NCBI GenBank assembly: GCA_949296915.1
Contig: CASFPX010000010.1
Coordinates: forward strand, 1 to 64,000
Length of the DNA stretch: 64,000 bases
Direction: 5' to 3'
Source of the DNA: Onthovicinus sp900555545
GTDB taxonomy: Bacteria > Bacillota > Clostridia > Oscillospirales > Acutalibacteraceae
The notes under the pieces were generated by a model. It ran no database searches. It was given only the letters and a program-made list of their open reading frames with translations, and was not told the DNA's origin. The translations under genes and the position numbers were made by a program. The first letter of the stretch is position 1. Each line of letters starts with the position of its first letter. Positions 41,816 to 50,946 of the stretch are shown here, one piece after another.

Positions 41816-43516
41816 ATGGCAGGCCCTGAGTCAAGAATCTGCATGGGTTGCATGAAAAAAGTCAATGGGAATGAGCCATGCCCGCACTGTGGGGCAACCG
41901 CCGGGCAGACGCAGCCCGCGCCTTTTCTCCCGCTCAAGACAATCGTGGGCGGCCGGTACCTGATCGGGCTCGTCAAGGAACACAACGGTGACGGTGCAAC
42001 CTATATCGGGTGGGACATGATCCAAAAATCAGCGGTCATGGTTCGCGAATTTTTTCCTGACGCCATCGCGGAGCGCGCTGAGGATGGCAAGTCCGTCCGG
42101 ATCATCTCCGGATGTGAATCCACCTTTGACGATTGTTACCAGAGCTTCCTTGAGTTGTGGCGCAAGCTGGTACGTATGCGCGGGCTCTCCGCATTGATTG
42201 TGGCGTATGATATCGTGGAGGAAAACGGCACGGCCTACGCCGTGTATGAGCACTTTGACGCCTGCACCCTGCGCGATTACCTGCTGCGTAACCGCAATGG
42301 GAACCTCACCTGGGAGCAGGCGCGGCCGCTGTTTATGCCGGTACTCTCTACGTTGGGGAATCTGCATGCCTCCGGCATCATCCACCGCGGCATCTCCCCG
42401 CAGACACTGCTCGTTGGCACGGATGGCAAAATCCGCATTTCCGGATTCAGCATCTGGCAGTCTCGCACGGCCCGTGGTGATCTGACTGCACAGCTCTATC
42501 CCGGCTACGCTGCCATTGAACAGTACGGTTTTAAGGGCCAACAGGGCCCCTGGACGGATATCTACGCCTTTGCTGCGGTGCTGTACCGGGCATTGGTCGG
42601 TACCACTCCGTTGGAAGCCACCGCACGCGCCACCAACGACAAGCTGATTATCCCGCCGGATATTACGGAGCGCACGCCCGCCTATGTACTCAGTGCTATG
42701 AAAAATGCGTTGGAAATCCTCCCCGAAGACCGTACGCACAGCGTCGAGCAGCTACGTGCAGAGCTCTCCGCCTCCCCCAGCGCCGTCATGGCCACCAACG
42801 CGGCTTACTCCACCCAGCAGCTTCAGCGTGAAAAAACCGGTGAGCGCGGCAGCGCTCACCCCCCGGCCAAGAAAGCGCCTTCCAACAAAAAGACGGTCGC
42901 CATGGCCGCAGGGATCACGCTCGCCGTACTTGTGGTGATCGGCGTCGTTTTGGCCTTTACTGTTTTCCGCGATCAGTGGGCGGGACTGGATGATCAGGAG
43001 ACGACTACACAGAGCTCTGTCAATCAGACCATTGATATTCCAAAATTTGTCGGCCGGCTCTACTCCACCATCTCCAGCAACGCCTATTTCACCTCCATCT
43101 TCGACTTTGAGGTCACCTACGTCTACGATGAGACGTATACGGAGGGGACGATTATCGAACAGGATATCCAGCCGCAAAGCGGATACCGGCCCACCGGGGA
43201 GAAAACTACGATCCGCCTGAAAGTCAGCCAGGGGGTCGAGAAAAAGGAGATCCCGAAGGAGATTGAGGGAATGAAGCTGGAGGATGCCCAGAAACTTCTT
43301 CAAGAACTCGGGTTTACCAATATCAAGGTAGAAGAAGTGCCCGGAAATTCCAGCGACATTCCGAACACCGTTTGGAAAGTGACGCCCGTGCCCGGCAGCG
43401 GCCCGGTCGATCCGAGTGAGACGGTCATCCTGCAGGTGATCGAGGGCGGTAGTACGGAGCCGGCCACTGCGGCTGAACCGGCTACAGCGATCCGAGATTG
43501 GCTGTTCAACTTTTAA
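41816..43516 (+). CDS. Zinc-ribbon / pseudokinase / PASTA membrane protein
   Basis: A 566-aa protein with four parts. A zinc ribbon has Cys9, Cys12, Cys22 and Cys25 (CMGCMKKVNGNEPCPHCG). A Hanks-type kinase-like domain covers about 42-320. A single membrane segment is at 363-383, and two PASTA repeats lie outside (about 405-550), which in other proteins bind peptidoglycan or muropeptides. The kinase domain lacks the catalytic residues: the ATP-anchoring Lys is Arg77 (AVMVREFF), the HRD Asp is Gly192 (HRGISPQTLLV) and the DFG motif is SGF (229-231). The P-loop and the late EQY and WTDIYAF motifs remain, so the fold is kept. It is likely a signalling scaffold, not an active kinase. Confidence 0.9.
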   Translation: MAGPESRICMGCMKKVNGNEPCPHCGATAGQTQPAPFLPLKTIVGGRYLIGLVKEHNGDGATYIGWDMIQKSAVMVREFFPDAIAERAEDGKSVRIISGCESTFDDCYQSFLELWRKLVRMRGLSALIVAYDIVEENGTAYAVYEHFDACTLRDYLLRNRNGNLTWEQARPLFMPVLSTLGNLHASGIIHRGISPQTLLVGTDGKIRISGFSIWQSRTARGDLTAQLYPGYAAIEQYGFKGQQGPWTDIYAFAAVLYRALVGTTPLEATARATNDKLIIPPDITERTPAYVLSAMKNALEILPEDRTHSVEQLRAELSASPSAVMATNAAYSTQQLQREKTGERGSAHPPAKKAPSNKKTVAMAAGITLAVLVVIGVVLAFTVFRDQWAGLDDQETTTQSSVNQTIDIPKFVGRLYSTISSNAYFTSIFDFEVTYVYDETYTEGTIIEQDIQPQSGYRPTGEKTTIRLKVSQGVEKKEIPKEIEGMKLEDAQKLLQELGFTNIKVEEVPGNSSDIPNTVWKVTPVPGSGPVDPSETVILQVIEGGSTEPATAAEPATAIRDWLFNF

Positions 43517-43521
43517 TCACA

Positions 43522-43562
43522 CGGGCCGGGAGTCCTCTTTGGGATTCTCGGCCCGATATTCT
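43522..43562 (+). terminator. Terminator after the pseudokinase gene
   Basis: A 14-bp stem with G-U pairs (43522-43535 with 43541-43555) directly after the stop. The following ATATTCTT is a weak T-run. Confidence 0.55.
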
Positions 43563-43585
43563 TACTAAAATGGAGGACTGTCTGT

Positions 43586-44026
43586 ATGACAATCAGAAAT
43601 TTTCTACCAGCGGACCGCGCGGAGTATATTGCCATGTCCACAGATTTTTACAGCGGGGACGGAGCGCTCCGTCCCATTGGACGGGATCACTTTGAATCCA
43701 CTTTTGACCACATTCTGGCCGGTGCGAATGGCTCCGTGCGCGGTGTGATTCTGGAGCAGGACGGAAAAACTGCAGGATACGCCCTACTGATCCGCTATTG
43801 GTCCTGTGAAGCCGGCGGAGAGACTGTGATGCTGGATGAAGTATATATCAAATCGGCGTTTCGAGGTGTGGGCTTGGGCAGCGCCTTTATGGAATGGCTG
43901 GCCGATGAATACCCTGCCGCCAAGCGTTTCCGGCTGGAGGTATGCCCACACAACCGGCGGGTGATGGGTCTCTACGAGCGATTTGGATATGAGGTGCTCG
44001 ACTATATTCAAATGATCCGGGAATAA
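43586..44026 (+). CDS. GNAT-family N-acetyltransferase
   Basis: A 146-aa acetyltransferase of the GNAT fold. VMLDEVYIKSAFRGVGLGSA is the core strand plus the acetyl-CoA pyrophosphate-binding loop (the R/Q-x-x-G-x-G/A motif is RGVGLGS). RLEVCPHNRRVMGLYERFGY is motif B, typical of the amino-acid or small-molecule N-acetyltransferase subgroup. The acceptor is unknown. TGGAGGAC lies before the ATG. It follows the pseudokinase gene by 69 bases with a weak hairpin between, so co-transcription is possible. A strong terminator follows. Confidence 0.9.
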   Translation: MTIRNFLPADRAEYIAMSTDFYSGDGALRPIGRDHFESTFDHILAGANGSVRGVILEQDGKTAGYALLIRYWSCEAGGETVMLDEVYIKSAFRGVGLGSAFMEWLADEYPAAKRFRLEVCPHNRRVMGLYERFGYEVLDYIQMIRE

Positions 44027-44082
44027 TGAACTTTTCCATCTAATGCGAACGTCTCCTTAAAAAACAACATTCCTATAAAGAA

Positions 44083-44121
44083 CCACTCCGCGATCGTTCT
44101 TTCGATCGTGGAGTGGTTTTT
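44083..44121 (+). terminator. Terminator of the GNAT gene
   Basis: A 14-bp stem with one wobble pair (44083-44096 with 44103-44116) followed by TTTTT. Confidence 0.88.
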
Positions 44122-44207
44122 ATCCCCCTTTATCTTAAAGGATTTCGCCATGCTATGGCAGCCATATGAGATCTCATACAGCGCCGCAGAACTTATTCCC
44201 AATCAAA

Positions 44208-45716
44208 TCATACAGACGCCTGGCCAGAATTTTCCTTACGGATGACGTCATGCGCGCCGCCCTCAATAATACTGGTGGAAGAGACAAGCGTGAGCTTGGC
44301 ATTCTGTTGGAGTTCCTTAATGCTGAGTGCGCCACAGTTACACATGGTGGAGCGCACCTTACTCAGCGTGCGGTTGACATTCTCTTTCAACGGCCCAGCG
44401 TAGGGAACATAGGAGTCCACGCCCTCCTCAAAGGAGAGCTTCTTATCACCGCCAAGGTCATAGCGCTGCCAGTTGCGCGCACGGTTGGAGCCCTCGCCCC
44501 AGTACTCCTTGACATATGTGCCATTGACGAGCAGCTTCTCCGTGGGGCTCTCATCAAAGCGGGCGAAGTAGCGGCCAAGCATGACAAAATCCGCTCCCAT
44601 TGCCAGTGCCAGGGTGATGTGGTGGTCGTAGACGATGCCGCCGTCCGAGCAGACAGGGATGTAAATGCCCGTCTTTTCAAAGTATTCGTCACGTGCCTGG
44701 CAGACCTCGATCAGCGCTGTCGCCTGGCCGCGGCCAATGCCCTTGGTCTCGCGAGTGATGCAGATTGAGCCGCCGCCGATGCCCACCTTGATAAAATCGG
44801 CGCCGCACTCCGCCAGGAAGAGGAACCCCTCGCGATCCACGACGTTCCCCGCTCCCACCTTGACGCTGTCGCCATACGTCTGACGGATATACTCAAGCGT
44901 CAACTTCTGCCACTCAGAAAAGCCCTCAGAGGAATCAATACACAGCACATCCGCTCCCGCTTGGACCAGTGCGGGTACGCGCTCACGGTAGTCACGCGTG
45001 TTGATACCTGCTCCCACCATAAAGCGCTTATGCTGGTCGAGTAATTCGCCCGGGTTCTCCTTGTGGTCGTCATAGTCCTTCCGGAAGACAAAGGCGGACA
45101 GCCGCCCCTGCGCATCCACGACGGGCAGGGAGTTGAGCTTGTTATCCCAAATAATGTCATTGGCTTCGCTGAGCGTGACACCCTCCTGAGCCGTGACAAG
45201 TTTTTCAAACGGCGTCATGAAACCGGATACGGGAGTAGCCAGATCCATCCGGCTGACACGGTAGTCCCTGCTGGATACGATCCCCAACAGCTTTCCGGTG
45301 GCCGTACCGTCATCCGTCACCGCCACAGTGGAATGGCCTGTTTGCTCCTTTAGCTTTAAAATATCCTCCAGCGTTGCATCCGGGCGAACGTTGGAGTCAC
45401 TGACTACAAAACCCGCCTTGTACCCCTTAGCTCTGGCGACCATAGCTGCCTCCGCCTCGATGGACTGCGAGCCATATATGAACGAGATGCCACCACTCTT
45501 GGCAAGCGCCACCGCCAACCGGTCGTCTGACACGGACTGCATGATGGCGGACACCATGGGAATGGTCAGTTCTATGGCAGGTTTTTCTCCCTTTTTATAT
45601 TTGACAAGCGGTGTTTTTAACGAGACATTGGCCGGAATGCAGTCGCTCGAGGAATACCCCGGGATCAGCAGGTATTCATTAAAGGTATGTGACGGTTCAT
45701 TGATGTAAGTTGCCAT
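44208..45716 (-). CDS. guaB: Inosine-5'-monophosphate dehydrogenase
   Basis: Oxidises IMP to XMP with NAD+, the committed step to GMP. The protein has 502 aa. The TIM barrel holds GADVLCIDSSEG, KVGAGNVVDREG and the catalytic loop GIGGGSICITRETKGIGRGQ with the nucleophilic Cys. Two CBS domains are inserted near residues 105-230 (for example STVAVTDDGTATGKLLGIVS). SDGGIVYDHHITLALAMGADFVMLGR is the phosphate-binding region. The C terminus ends with an extra conserved segment (VRSTMCNCGALSIKEL) seen in a Firmicutes subgroup. AAAGGAGT precedes the ATG. No other purine gene is adjacent. Confidence 0.94.
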   Translation of the reverse strand: MATYINEPSHTFNEYLLIPGYSSSDCIPANVSLKTPLVKYKKGEKPAIELTIPMVSAIMQSVSDDRLAVALAKSGGISFIYGSQSIEAEAAMVARAKGYKAGFVVSDSNVRPDATLEDILKLKEQTGHSTVAVTDDGTATGKLLGIVSSRDYRVSRMDLATPVSGFMTPFEKLVTAQEGVTLSEANDIIWDNKLNSLPVVDAQGRLSAFVFRKDYDDHKENPGELLDQHKRFMVGAGINTRDYRERVPALVQAGADVLCIDSSEGFSEWQKLTLEYIRQTYGDSVKVGAGNVVDREGFLFLAECGADFIKVGIGGGSICITRETKGIGRGQATALIEVCQARDEYFEKTGIYIPVCSDGGIVYDHHITLALAMGADFVMLGRYFARFDESPTEKLLVNGTYVKEYWGEGSNRARNWQRYDLGGDKKLSFEEGVDSYVPYAGPLKENVNRTLSKVRSTMCNCGALSIKELQQNAKLTLVSSTSIIEGGAHDVIRKENSGQASV

Positions 45717-45813
45717 ATCTTTTTACTCCTTTATCCGTTTATTGATTCATCCAATCAGGGGATCATTCCCCGCGCTCGCATCCATTATCCGGACATTCCA
45801 TCCTGAAAGGATA

Positions 45814-45843
45814 TCCAAAAGCACCCTCCTCAGAGGGTGCTTT
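45814..45843 (-). terminator. Terminator of the anchored hypothetical protein gene
   Basis: An 11-bp stem (45818-45828 with 45833-45843, loop of four) with flanking AAA/TTT, followed on the minus strand by TTTT. It lies about 40 bases past the stop. Confidence 0.8.
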
Positions 45844-45882
45844 GTATGCCGGGATGGGACACATCGGCATACTGAGTCCGGG

Positions 45883-46716
45883 TCACTCGCCGCTGCCGCC
45901 CGGCGCCCCGGTCGCTGCTGCGGCTGTCTCCTCCGCCTCCGTAGCAGGTGGCGGCTGCGTATCCGGTTCGGTAGACACAGTCTCCGGGGATGTAGTGACC
46001 TCCATTCCCGGCGTGATGGCCGCCTCCGGCTCATCCGTGGGCTGAAGCGCGCTCAAATAATAACCCCCGCTGCCGTTATCCCGCAGAGTAGCACGCATGT
46101 ATTTATCCGCCATGGTCGGAACCATATTGCCATTCTCATCCTGTGCCCACTGATTGCTGGCAATATAGGCCACCGTGACTACGATGGTATTCCCCTGCTT
46201 GCCGGCATCCACCACCTGCGGCGTATAGATCGGCTCAACTCCGGTCAACGGGATCGTATATGTACCCGCTGCGCTGTCGTAGGCAAACTGGTAACCATAC
46301 CCGTCGACTGTCTGATGGGCCGGTTTTACGTCTGATCCGAAAAGTTCTGCAAATTTTTTCTCCACATCAGACTGGGGAACAATCAACGTACCCGCGTCTG
46401 ACTGATATTGATCCGGTTCCAGATCCCCGGTCAGCAGCGCCCAGATAGCGCAGTCGATCAACTGGCTCGGGTTGGCCTGCGTCAGATCGTCAAAGGCGTC
46501 CGGATCGAACATGACGACCGGCGTCAAAAAGGCCTGATACTCCTCATATTCTGCCCGCTGGCTGCTTTTGCTCAGATCACGTACCCCCTGCACACACAGG
46601 AAGATCACTGTGCCGAGGCCGATGACCGCCAGCAGCACCATTACCAGCCCAAGCGGGAAAGCCCACGGATGTTTCCGCCTGCGGCGCTCCCGCCGCTCCG
46701 TTTGTACCTGTGCCAT
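45883..46716 (-). CDS. Hypothetical protein with N-terminal membrane anchor
   Basis: A 277-aa protein. A basic N terminus (RRERRRRKHPWAFPLGL) leads into one membrane segment (residues 18-43). The outer part, about 45-215, has a beta-rich, acidic composition (LTPVVMFDPDAFDDL and YTIPLTGVEPIYTPQVVD), and the last ~55 residues are a low-complexity Thr/Pro/Glu/Ala tail. No family or motif is recognised. It lies only 12 bases upstream of the proA stop on the same strand and is likely co-transcribed with proB-proA. A transglutaminase- or NTF2-like fold could be tested by structure prediction. Confidence 0.65.
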   Translation of the reverse strand: MAQVQTERRERRRRKHPWAFPLGLVMVLLAVIGLGTVIFLCVQGVRDLSKSSQRAEYEEYQAFLTPVVMFDPDAFDDLTQANPSQLIDCAIWALLTGDLEPDQYQSDAGTLIVPQSDVEKKFAELFGSDVKPAHQTVDGYGYQFAYDSAAGTYTIPLTGVEPIYTPQVVDAGKQGNTIVVTVAYIASNQWAQDENGNMVPTMADKYMRATLRDNGSGGYYLSALQPTDEPEAAITPGMEVTTSPETVSTEPDTQPPPATEAEETAAAATGAPGGSGE

Positions 46717-46728
46717 TGTTTAACCCTC

Positions 46729-47976
46729 CTATCTTATCTGCCCGTTGCCGTCGATCAGATACTTAAATGTGGTCAGCTCCGGCAGGCCGAGCGGTCCGCG
46801 CGCGTGCAGCTTTTGGGTGGAGATGCCGATCTCCGCGCCGAATCCGAACATCCCGCCGTCCGTAAAGCGGGTGGAGGCGTTCACATATACCGCCGCCGAA
46901 TCAACCCCCGCTTGAAATTTTTGTGCGGAACTGTAATCATTGGTTACGATGCATTCACTGTGGTGAGTGGAATAGCGGTTGATATGCGCGATCGCCTCCT
47001 CCACACTGCCGACCGTCTTAGCGCTGATGATATAGTCCAGGTATTCGGTTCCCCAATCCTCCTCGGTTGCCGGAACCGCACCAGGCAGGATCTCACATAC
47101 CAATTCATCGCCCCGAATCTCCACCTGCTTCTTGATCAACCGTGCCCGGATCGCCGGCAATGCCTCCCGCGCAATATCGCGGTGGATTAGCAGGCTCTCA
47201 CATGCATTACACACAGAGGGACGGGAAGTCTTGGCATTGAAAATAAGATTGGCCGCCATGTCCACATCTGCACTGCGGTCTACGTAGATATGACAGTTGC
47301 CCGCACCCGTCTGGATCACCGGGACAGTTGAATGCATCACTACATTCCGGATCAGCCCAGCGCCACCGCGCGGAATCAACACGTCAACATAATCATTGAG
47401 TTTCATCAGACCCTCTGCGGTCTCACGGCTCGTATCCTCAATTAATTGAACACAGTCCTCATCCAGTCCAGCCGAGCGCAGAGCGCGCCGCATACATGCG
47501 GCAATAGCCATGTTGGAGTGAATGGCCTCCTTCCCGCCGCGCAGGACCACCGCGTTGCCTGCCTTGAGGCACAGGGCGGCCGCATCGGAGGTCACATTGG
47601 GACGCGCCTCATAGATGATGGCGATCACGCCCAGTGGGACCGTTACCTTACGGATCCTCAGCCCATTGGGGGCGGTCGTTCCAGACAGGGTACGGCCCAG
47701 AGGATCTGGCAGCGCGATGATCTCCCGGATTCCGTCAGCCATCCCCTCGATCCGCTCACGTGTCAGACGCAGGCGATCCATCATGGCACTGCGCATCCCC
47801 GACTGCTTCCCTTGCTCCAAATCCTTACTATTTTCTTCCAGAATGATGTCACACTCGTCCAGCAGCGCTGCGGCAATTACCTCCAGCGCCCGATTCCTGA
47901 CAGATCCGGACAGGGTGGCCAAGCTGCGGGACGCTCTTTGAGCATTCTGGCCGATTTGATTGAGAAGTTCCATCAA
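46729..47976 (-). CDS. proA: Gamma-glutamyl phosphate reductase
   Basis: The second step of proline synthesis: reduces glutamyl 5-phosphate to the semialdehyde with NADPH. The protein has 415 aa, as usual for the family. GVIAIIYEARPNVTSDAAALCLKAGN is the NADP/active-site region, and the catalytic Cys sits in SRPSVCNACESLLIH. Later blocks are EWDYIISAKTV-like (TEYLDYIISAKTVGSVEEAI) and FGFGAEIGISTQKLHARGPLGL near the C terminus. It overlaps proB by four bases; the two enzymes form a channelling pair. proC is not in the window. Confidence 0.97.
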   Translation of the reverse strand: MMELLNQIGQNAQRASRSLATLSGSVRNRALEVIAAALLDECDIILEENSKDLEQGKQSGMRSAMMDRLRLTRERIEGMADGIREIIALPDPLGRTLSGTTAPNGLRIRKVTVPLGVIAIIYEARPNVTSDAAALCLKAGNAVVLRGGKEAIHSNMAIAACMRRALRSAGLDEDCVQLIEDTSRETAEGLMKLNDYVDVLIPRGGAGLIRNVVMHSTVPVIQTGAGNCHIYVDRSADVDMAANLIFNAKTSRPSVCNACESLLIHRDIAREALPAIRARLIKKQVEIRGDELVCEILPGAVPATEEDWGTEYLDYIISAKTVGSVEEAIAHINRYSTHHSECIVTNDYSSAQKFQAGVDSAAVYVNASTRFTDGGMFGFGAEIGISTQKLHARGPLGLPELTTFKYLIDGNGQIR

Positions 47977-48779
47977 TACGACACCTCATCTTTCTTTTCC
48001 GGTGTAAACAGTGTACCAAACCGGTGCCCTTCCAGCAGCCGGTAAAGATCATGGGGTTCCTGCCCGTTCATTACGACGGTGGGAATCCCCGCCGCCGTCG
48101 CCAGCTGCGCCGCATGCAGCTTGGTGACCATACCGCCTGTCCCGCGGCTGGTTCCGCTCCCACCTGCGAGCGCCATAACCTCTTCATCAATCGTATGTAT
48201 GACTGGGATCAATGATGCCTCAGGATTGGTGCGGGGATCCTTATCGTACAGGCCGTCGATATCCGTCAGGATGATCAGCCCCTGCGCCCCAATCAGCTTG
48301 GCAACAGCTGCGGAGAGCGTATCGTTGTCGCCAAAGACGATCTCCTCTACCGCCACAGCGTCATTCTCGTTGACAATGGGAACAGCGCCATATTCAAACA
48401 GGCGTTCAAAAGCGTTGACCAGATTCCCGCGGCGCCTGGAATCATCCAGATCATCCTTGGTGATCAGGAGCTGGCCCGTGGGGTAGCCAAACTCCCGAAA
48501 ATATTTGTCATAGATATACATCAGCTCACACTGGCCCACCGTGGCCGCAGCCTGACGCCCCGGGGTATCCGACGGCTTGGCGCTGAGCCCAAGCTTCCCG
48601 ACACCGACCCCGATTGCGCCAGAGGTTACCAGCGCGACCTGAAGGCCGGAATTACACAAATCCGAAAGGACACCGGCAAGCTTTTCCACCCGGCGGATAT
48701 TCAACTTGCCCGTATCATATGTAAGGGTAGAGGTGCCAACCTTTACCACGATACGTTTTGCTCCTGTAAAAACCGACAA
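47973..48779 (-). CDS. proB: Glutamate 5-kinase (without PUA domain)
   Basis: The first step of proline synthesis: phosphorylates glutamate with ATP. The amino-acid kinase fold is complete (KRIVVKVGTSTLTYDTGK at the start, VTSGAIGVGVGKLGL, FGDNDTLSAAVAKLIGA, GTGGMVTKLHAAQLAT). The protein has 268 aa, so the C-terminal PUA domain found in E. coli ProB is absent, as in many Clostridia. That may change proline feedback, which in E. coli acts through the kinase domain. The start is ATG 48779 and the stop overlaps proA by four bases. Confidence 0.97.
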   Translation of the reverse strand: MSVFTGAKRIVVKVGTSTLTYDTGKLNIRRVEKLAGVLSDLCNSGLQVALVTSGAIGVGVGKLGLSAKPSDTPGRQAAATVGQCELMYIYDKYFREFGYPTGQLLITKDDLDDSRRRGNLVNAFERLFEYGAVPIVNENDAVAVEEIVFGDNDTLSAAVAKLIGAQGLIILTDIDGLYDKDPRTNPEASLIPVIHTIDEEVMALAGGSGTSRGTGGMVTKLHAAQLATAAGIPTVVMNGQEPHDLYRLLEGHRFGTLFTPEKKDEVSY

Positions 48780-48821
48780 GGGAACTCCCCTTTTCTACGT
48801 AGAATAATTGAATTATATTTC

Positions 48822-50090
48822 TTAGTATACCACATTTGACGCCTTGTCCACAACTACGGAATAAAAATCCGGATCCTTGACCTTACCGACCGCCGCAATG
48901 GACATCCGGTCAAAGTGCACCAGTTCGCGTGCCAATTCCATCACCTGATCCGGCGTGATGGACCGAATCTTTGCGATGATCTCATCCTCACTCGGGACAT
49001 TGCCGTACATCAACTCGCTGCGCCCCATATTGGAGGCACGCGCAGGAGTCCCCTCCATGCCCATCACAAGTGAGGCAGCATACTGTTCCTTGGCACGGTT
49101 CACCTCCGCCTCACTGACGTTGCGCTTGAGCCCGTCGAGGATGCAGATGGTCTCGTAAATTGCGCGCTCCTCCGATTGCGGCGTAAGTGCCATCATCACC
49201 CCGCACAGACCGGAATCCAGATGCATGGCCGAGAAGGAATCGATCGAATAGACAAGCCCCAGTTCCTCCCGGATCCGCTGATACAGGCGCGAGGAGGAGG
49301 CGGAACCGAGAATCGTGTGCAGGATCTGCATCGTAAAGCGGCGCCCGTCTGTGGCGGAAATGCCGGGGAACCCGAGAACAAGCTGTGTCTGCTCAAACGC
49401 CTTGTCCTGTAAGGCGTTCCCTTGATGGTAGACCGCCGGCTCCGTATGGATTCGGTTGCCGGTATTCCTCAGACCGCCAAAATATTTTTCCAGGCATTCA
49501 AGCACATCATCCCGGTCAAAATTCCCGGCAATTGCGGCGACCATCCGCTCAGGCGCATACATTTTTTGCTTGTAGGCCTGCATCCGATCGTTGGTCATCC
49601 CGCTGACCGTCTCACGCGTACCGAGAATATTGGCCCCAAGGCGGCTGTCCCGCCAAGCAGAGGCGTGCAGCAGGTCGATGCACAAATCCTCCGGGCTGTC
49701 CTCGTACATGCCGATCTCCTCCAGGATCACCCCCTTCTCCGTCTCCAGGTCCTGAGGGTCGAATCGGGGATTGGCAACCATATCACAGATGATATCGAGC
49801 GCCACCGGAACATTGTGTGTCAGCGCACGTGCATAGACACACGTGTATTCCTTGGCCGTATAGGCATTGAGCGCACCGCCTATGGAATCCATCTGCTCCG
49901 CGATGTCCCATGCGCTCCGGCGCGGTGTACCCTTAAAGAGCATGTGCTCAATAAAATGGGAGATTCCGCTATCCTGTGCCGTTTCATAGCGAGATCCACT
50001 GCCAATCCAGAGGCCCATCGTGGCGCTGCGTGCCTCCGTTACAGGCTCCAGCATCACGCGAAATCCATTTTCAAACTCGACCTTTTCCAT
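48822..50090 (-). CDS. M16-family zinc peptidase (insulinase-like)
   Basis: A 422-aa inverzincin peptidase. The zinc motif is HFIEHMLFKGT (His45, Glu48, His49), with the third ligand Glu later in the N-terminal half, likely in the TAKEYTCVYARA to EKGVILEEIGMYED region. The C-terminal half is the inactive mirror domain with the R/Y pair motif (RAKEQYAASLVMGMEG). Bacterial short M16 enzymes resemble mitochondrial processing peptidase beta and may act on peptides, for example in sporulation or bacteriocin maturation. It is alone on its transcript, next to bioY and proB. No partner M16 gene is nearby. Confidence 0.93.
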   Translation of the reverse strand: MEKVEFENGFRVMLEPVTEARSATMGLWIGSGSRYETAQDSGISHFIEHMLFKGTPRRSAWDIAEQMDSIGGALNAYTAKEYTCVYARALTHNVPVALDIICDMVANPRFDPQDLETEKGVILEEIGMYEDSPEDLCIDLLHASAWRDSRLGANILGTRETVSGMTNDRMQAYKQKMYAPERMVAAIAGNFDRDDVLECLEKYFGGLRNTGNRIHTEPAVYHQGNALQDKAFEQTQLVLGFPGISATDGRRFTMQILHTILGSASSSRLYQRIREELGLVYSIDSFSAMHLDSGLCGVMMALTPQSEERAIYETICILDGLKRNVSEAEVNRAKEQYAASLVMGMEGTPARASNMGRSELMYGNVPSEDEIIAKIRSITPDQVMELARELVHFDRMSIAAVGKVKDPDFYSVVVDKASNVVY

Positions 50091-50227
50091 ATTTGCGCCC
50101 CCGACCGTTTTAATCCAATTCGCCCAAGGAAACCAGTCCCATAAAAACTGTCAATAGCAGTCTTTTTCATATTTTATTTATTATACATGATTTCAGCTAA
50201 AAAGAAAACATTTTTCCGTTAAAGGTC

Positions 50228-50264
50228 TTATTGTTAACCTTTTAAAAATAAAGGTTGACAATAA
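50228..50264. promoter_or_regulatory. BirA-type biotin operator
   Basis: Two 15-base arms, TTATTGTTAACCTTT (50228-50242) and AAAGGTTGACAATAA (50250-50264), differ by one base as inverted repeats and flank a 7-base centre. This is the known BirA operator layout (TTGTnAACC ... GGTTnACAA). It overlaps the -35 box of bioY, so bound biotinyl-AMP-BirA would block polymerase. Confidence 0.9.
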
Positions 50265-50283
50265 GGCGCTTATCGGTTACAAT
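50255..50283 (+). promoter_or_regulatory. Promoter of bioY
   Basis: TTGACA (50255-50260), a 17-bp spacer and TACAAT (50278-50283). Its -35 box lies within the right arm of the BirA operator. Confidence 0.88.
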
Positions 50284-50315
50284 ATCCCTGTTCTTTTTTG
50301 AAGGGAGTCCTGTTA

Positions 50316-50903
50316 ATGAAATCATCTAACCCGAATCAAAAGCCGCAAAAGCGTGCCCGCCATCCATTCAATGTTCGCTCCATGGCCTTATGCGCTCTGT
50401 TTGCCGCCATCACAGCAGTACTATCACAACTGGTAATCCCAATCGGCCCTGTGCCGATCAGTATGTCCACACTGGCCGTTTTCCTGGCAGGTGGGCTGCT
50501 GGGCGCCCGTGACGGCACAATCAGCCAGATAATCTACTTACTAATCGGCGCCGTGGGTGTGCCGGTATTCTCCGGCTTCTCAGGTGGTCTTGGGAAACTC
50601 GCGGGCCCCACCGGCGGATATATCATCGGCTATATTTTCATGGCGCTTGTAATCGGACTGCTCGTCCCCCACTGCGGGAACAAGTTACGGTATATCATTC
50701 CTACATTTGCGTTAGGGCTGCTCGTCTGTTACGCATTTGGGACGGTGTGGTATATCGCCCTCACACACACAGGAATCGGCGCAGCAATGATGACGTGCGT
50801 CGTTCCCTTCCTGCCGGGCGACGCTGTCAAGATTGTTTTATCGGCTCTTCTTACCACTAAACTCTACAGGCACATTCAAAAAATTTACGGAGTCGGGCCG
50901 TAA
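50316..50903 (+). CDS. bioY: Biotin transporter BioY
   Basis: A 195-aa S component of the biotin energy-coupling-factor transporter, with six membrane helices. Conserved parts are ITAVLSQLVIPIGPVPISM, AVFLAGGLLGARDGTISQI, YLLIGAVGVPVFSGFSGG, and LAGPTGGYIIGYIFMALVI, the biotin-site signature. AAGGGAG lies before ATG 50316, which is preferred over the in-frame ATG at 50298. The energising bioM/bioN module is not here, so BioY may use shared ECF ATPases. The BirA operator shows it is repressed when biotin is plentiful. No biotin synthesis genes are in the window, consistent with an auxotroph, but this cannot be judged from one window. Confidence 0.95.
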   Translation: MKSSNPNQKPQKRARHPFNVRSMALCALFAAITAVLSQLVIPIGPVPISMSTLAVFLAGGLLGARDGTISQIIYLLIGAVGVPVFSGFSGGLGKLAGPTGGYIIGYIFMALVIGLLVPHCGNKLRYIIPTFALGLLVCYAFGTVWYIALTHTGIGAAMMTCVVPFLPGDAVKIVLSALLTTKLYRHIQKIYGVGP

Positions 50904-50946
50904 AAAATGAATGTGCACTCCCATAATGTCGTGCGGATATAAAACT

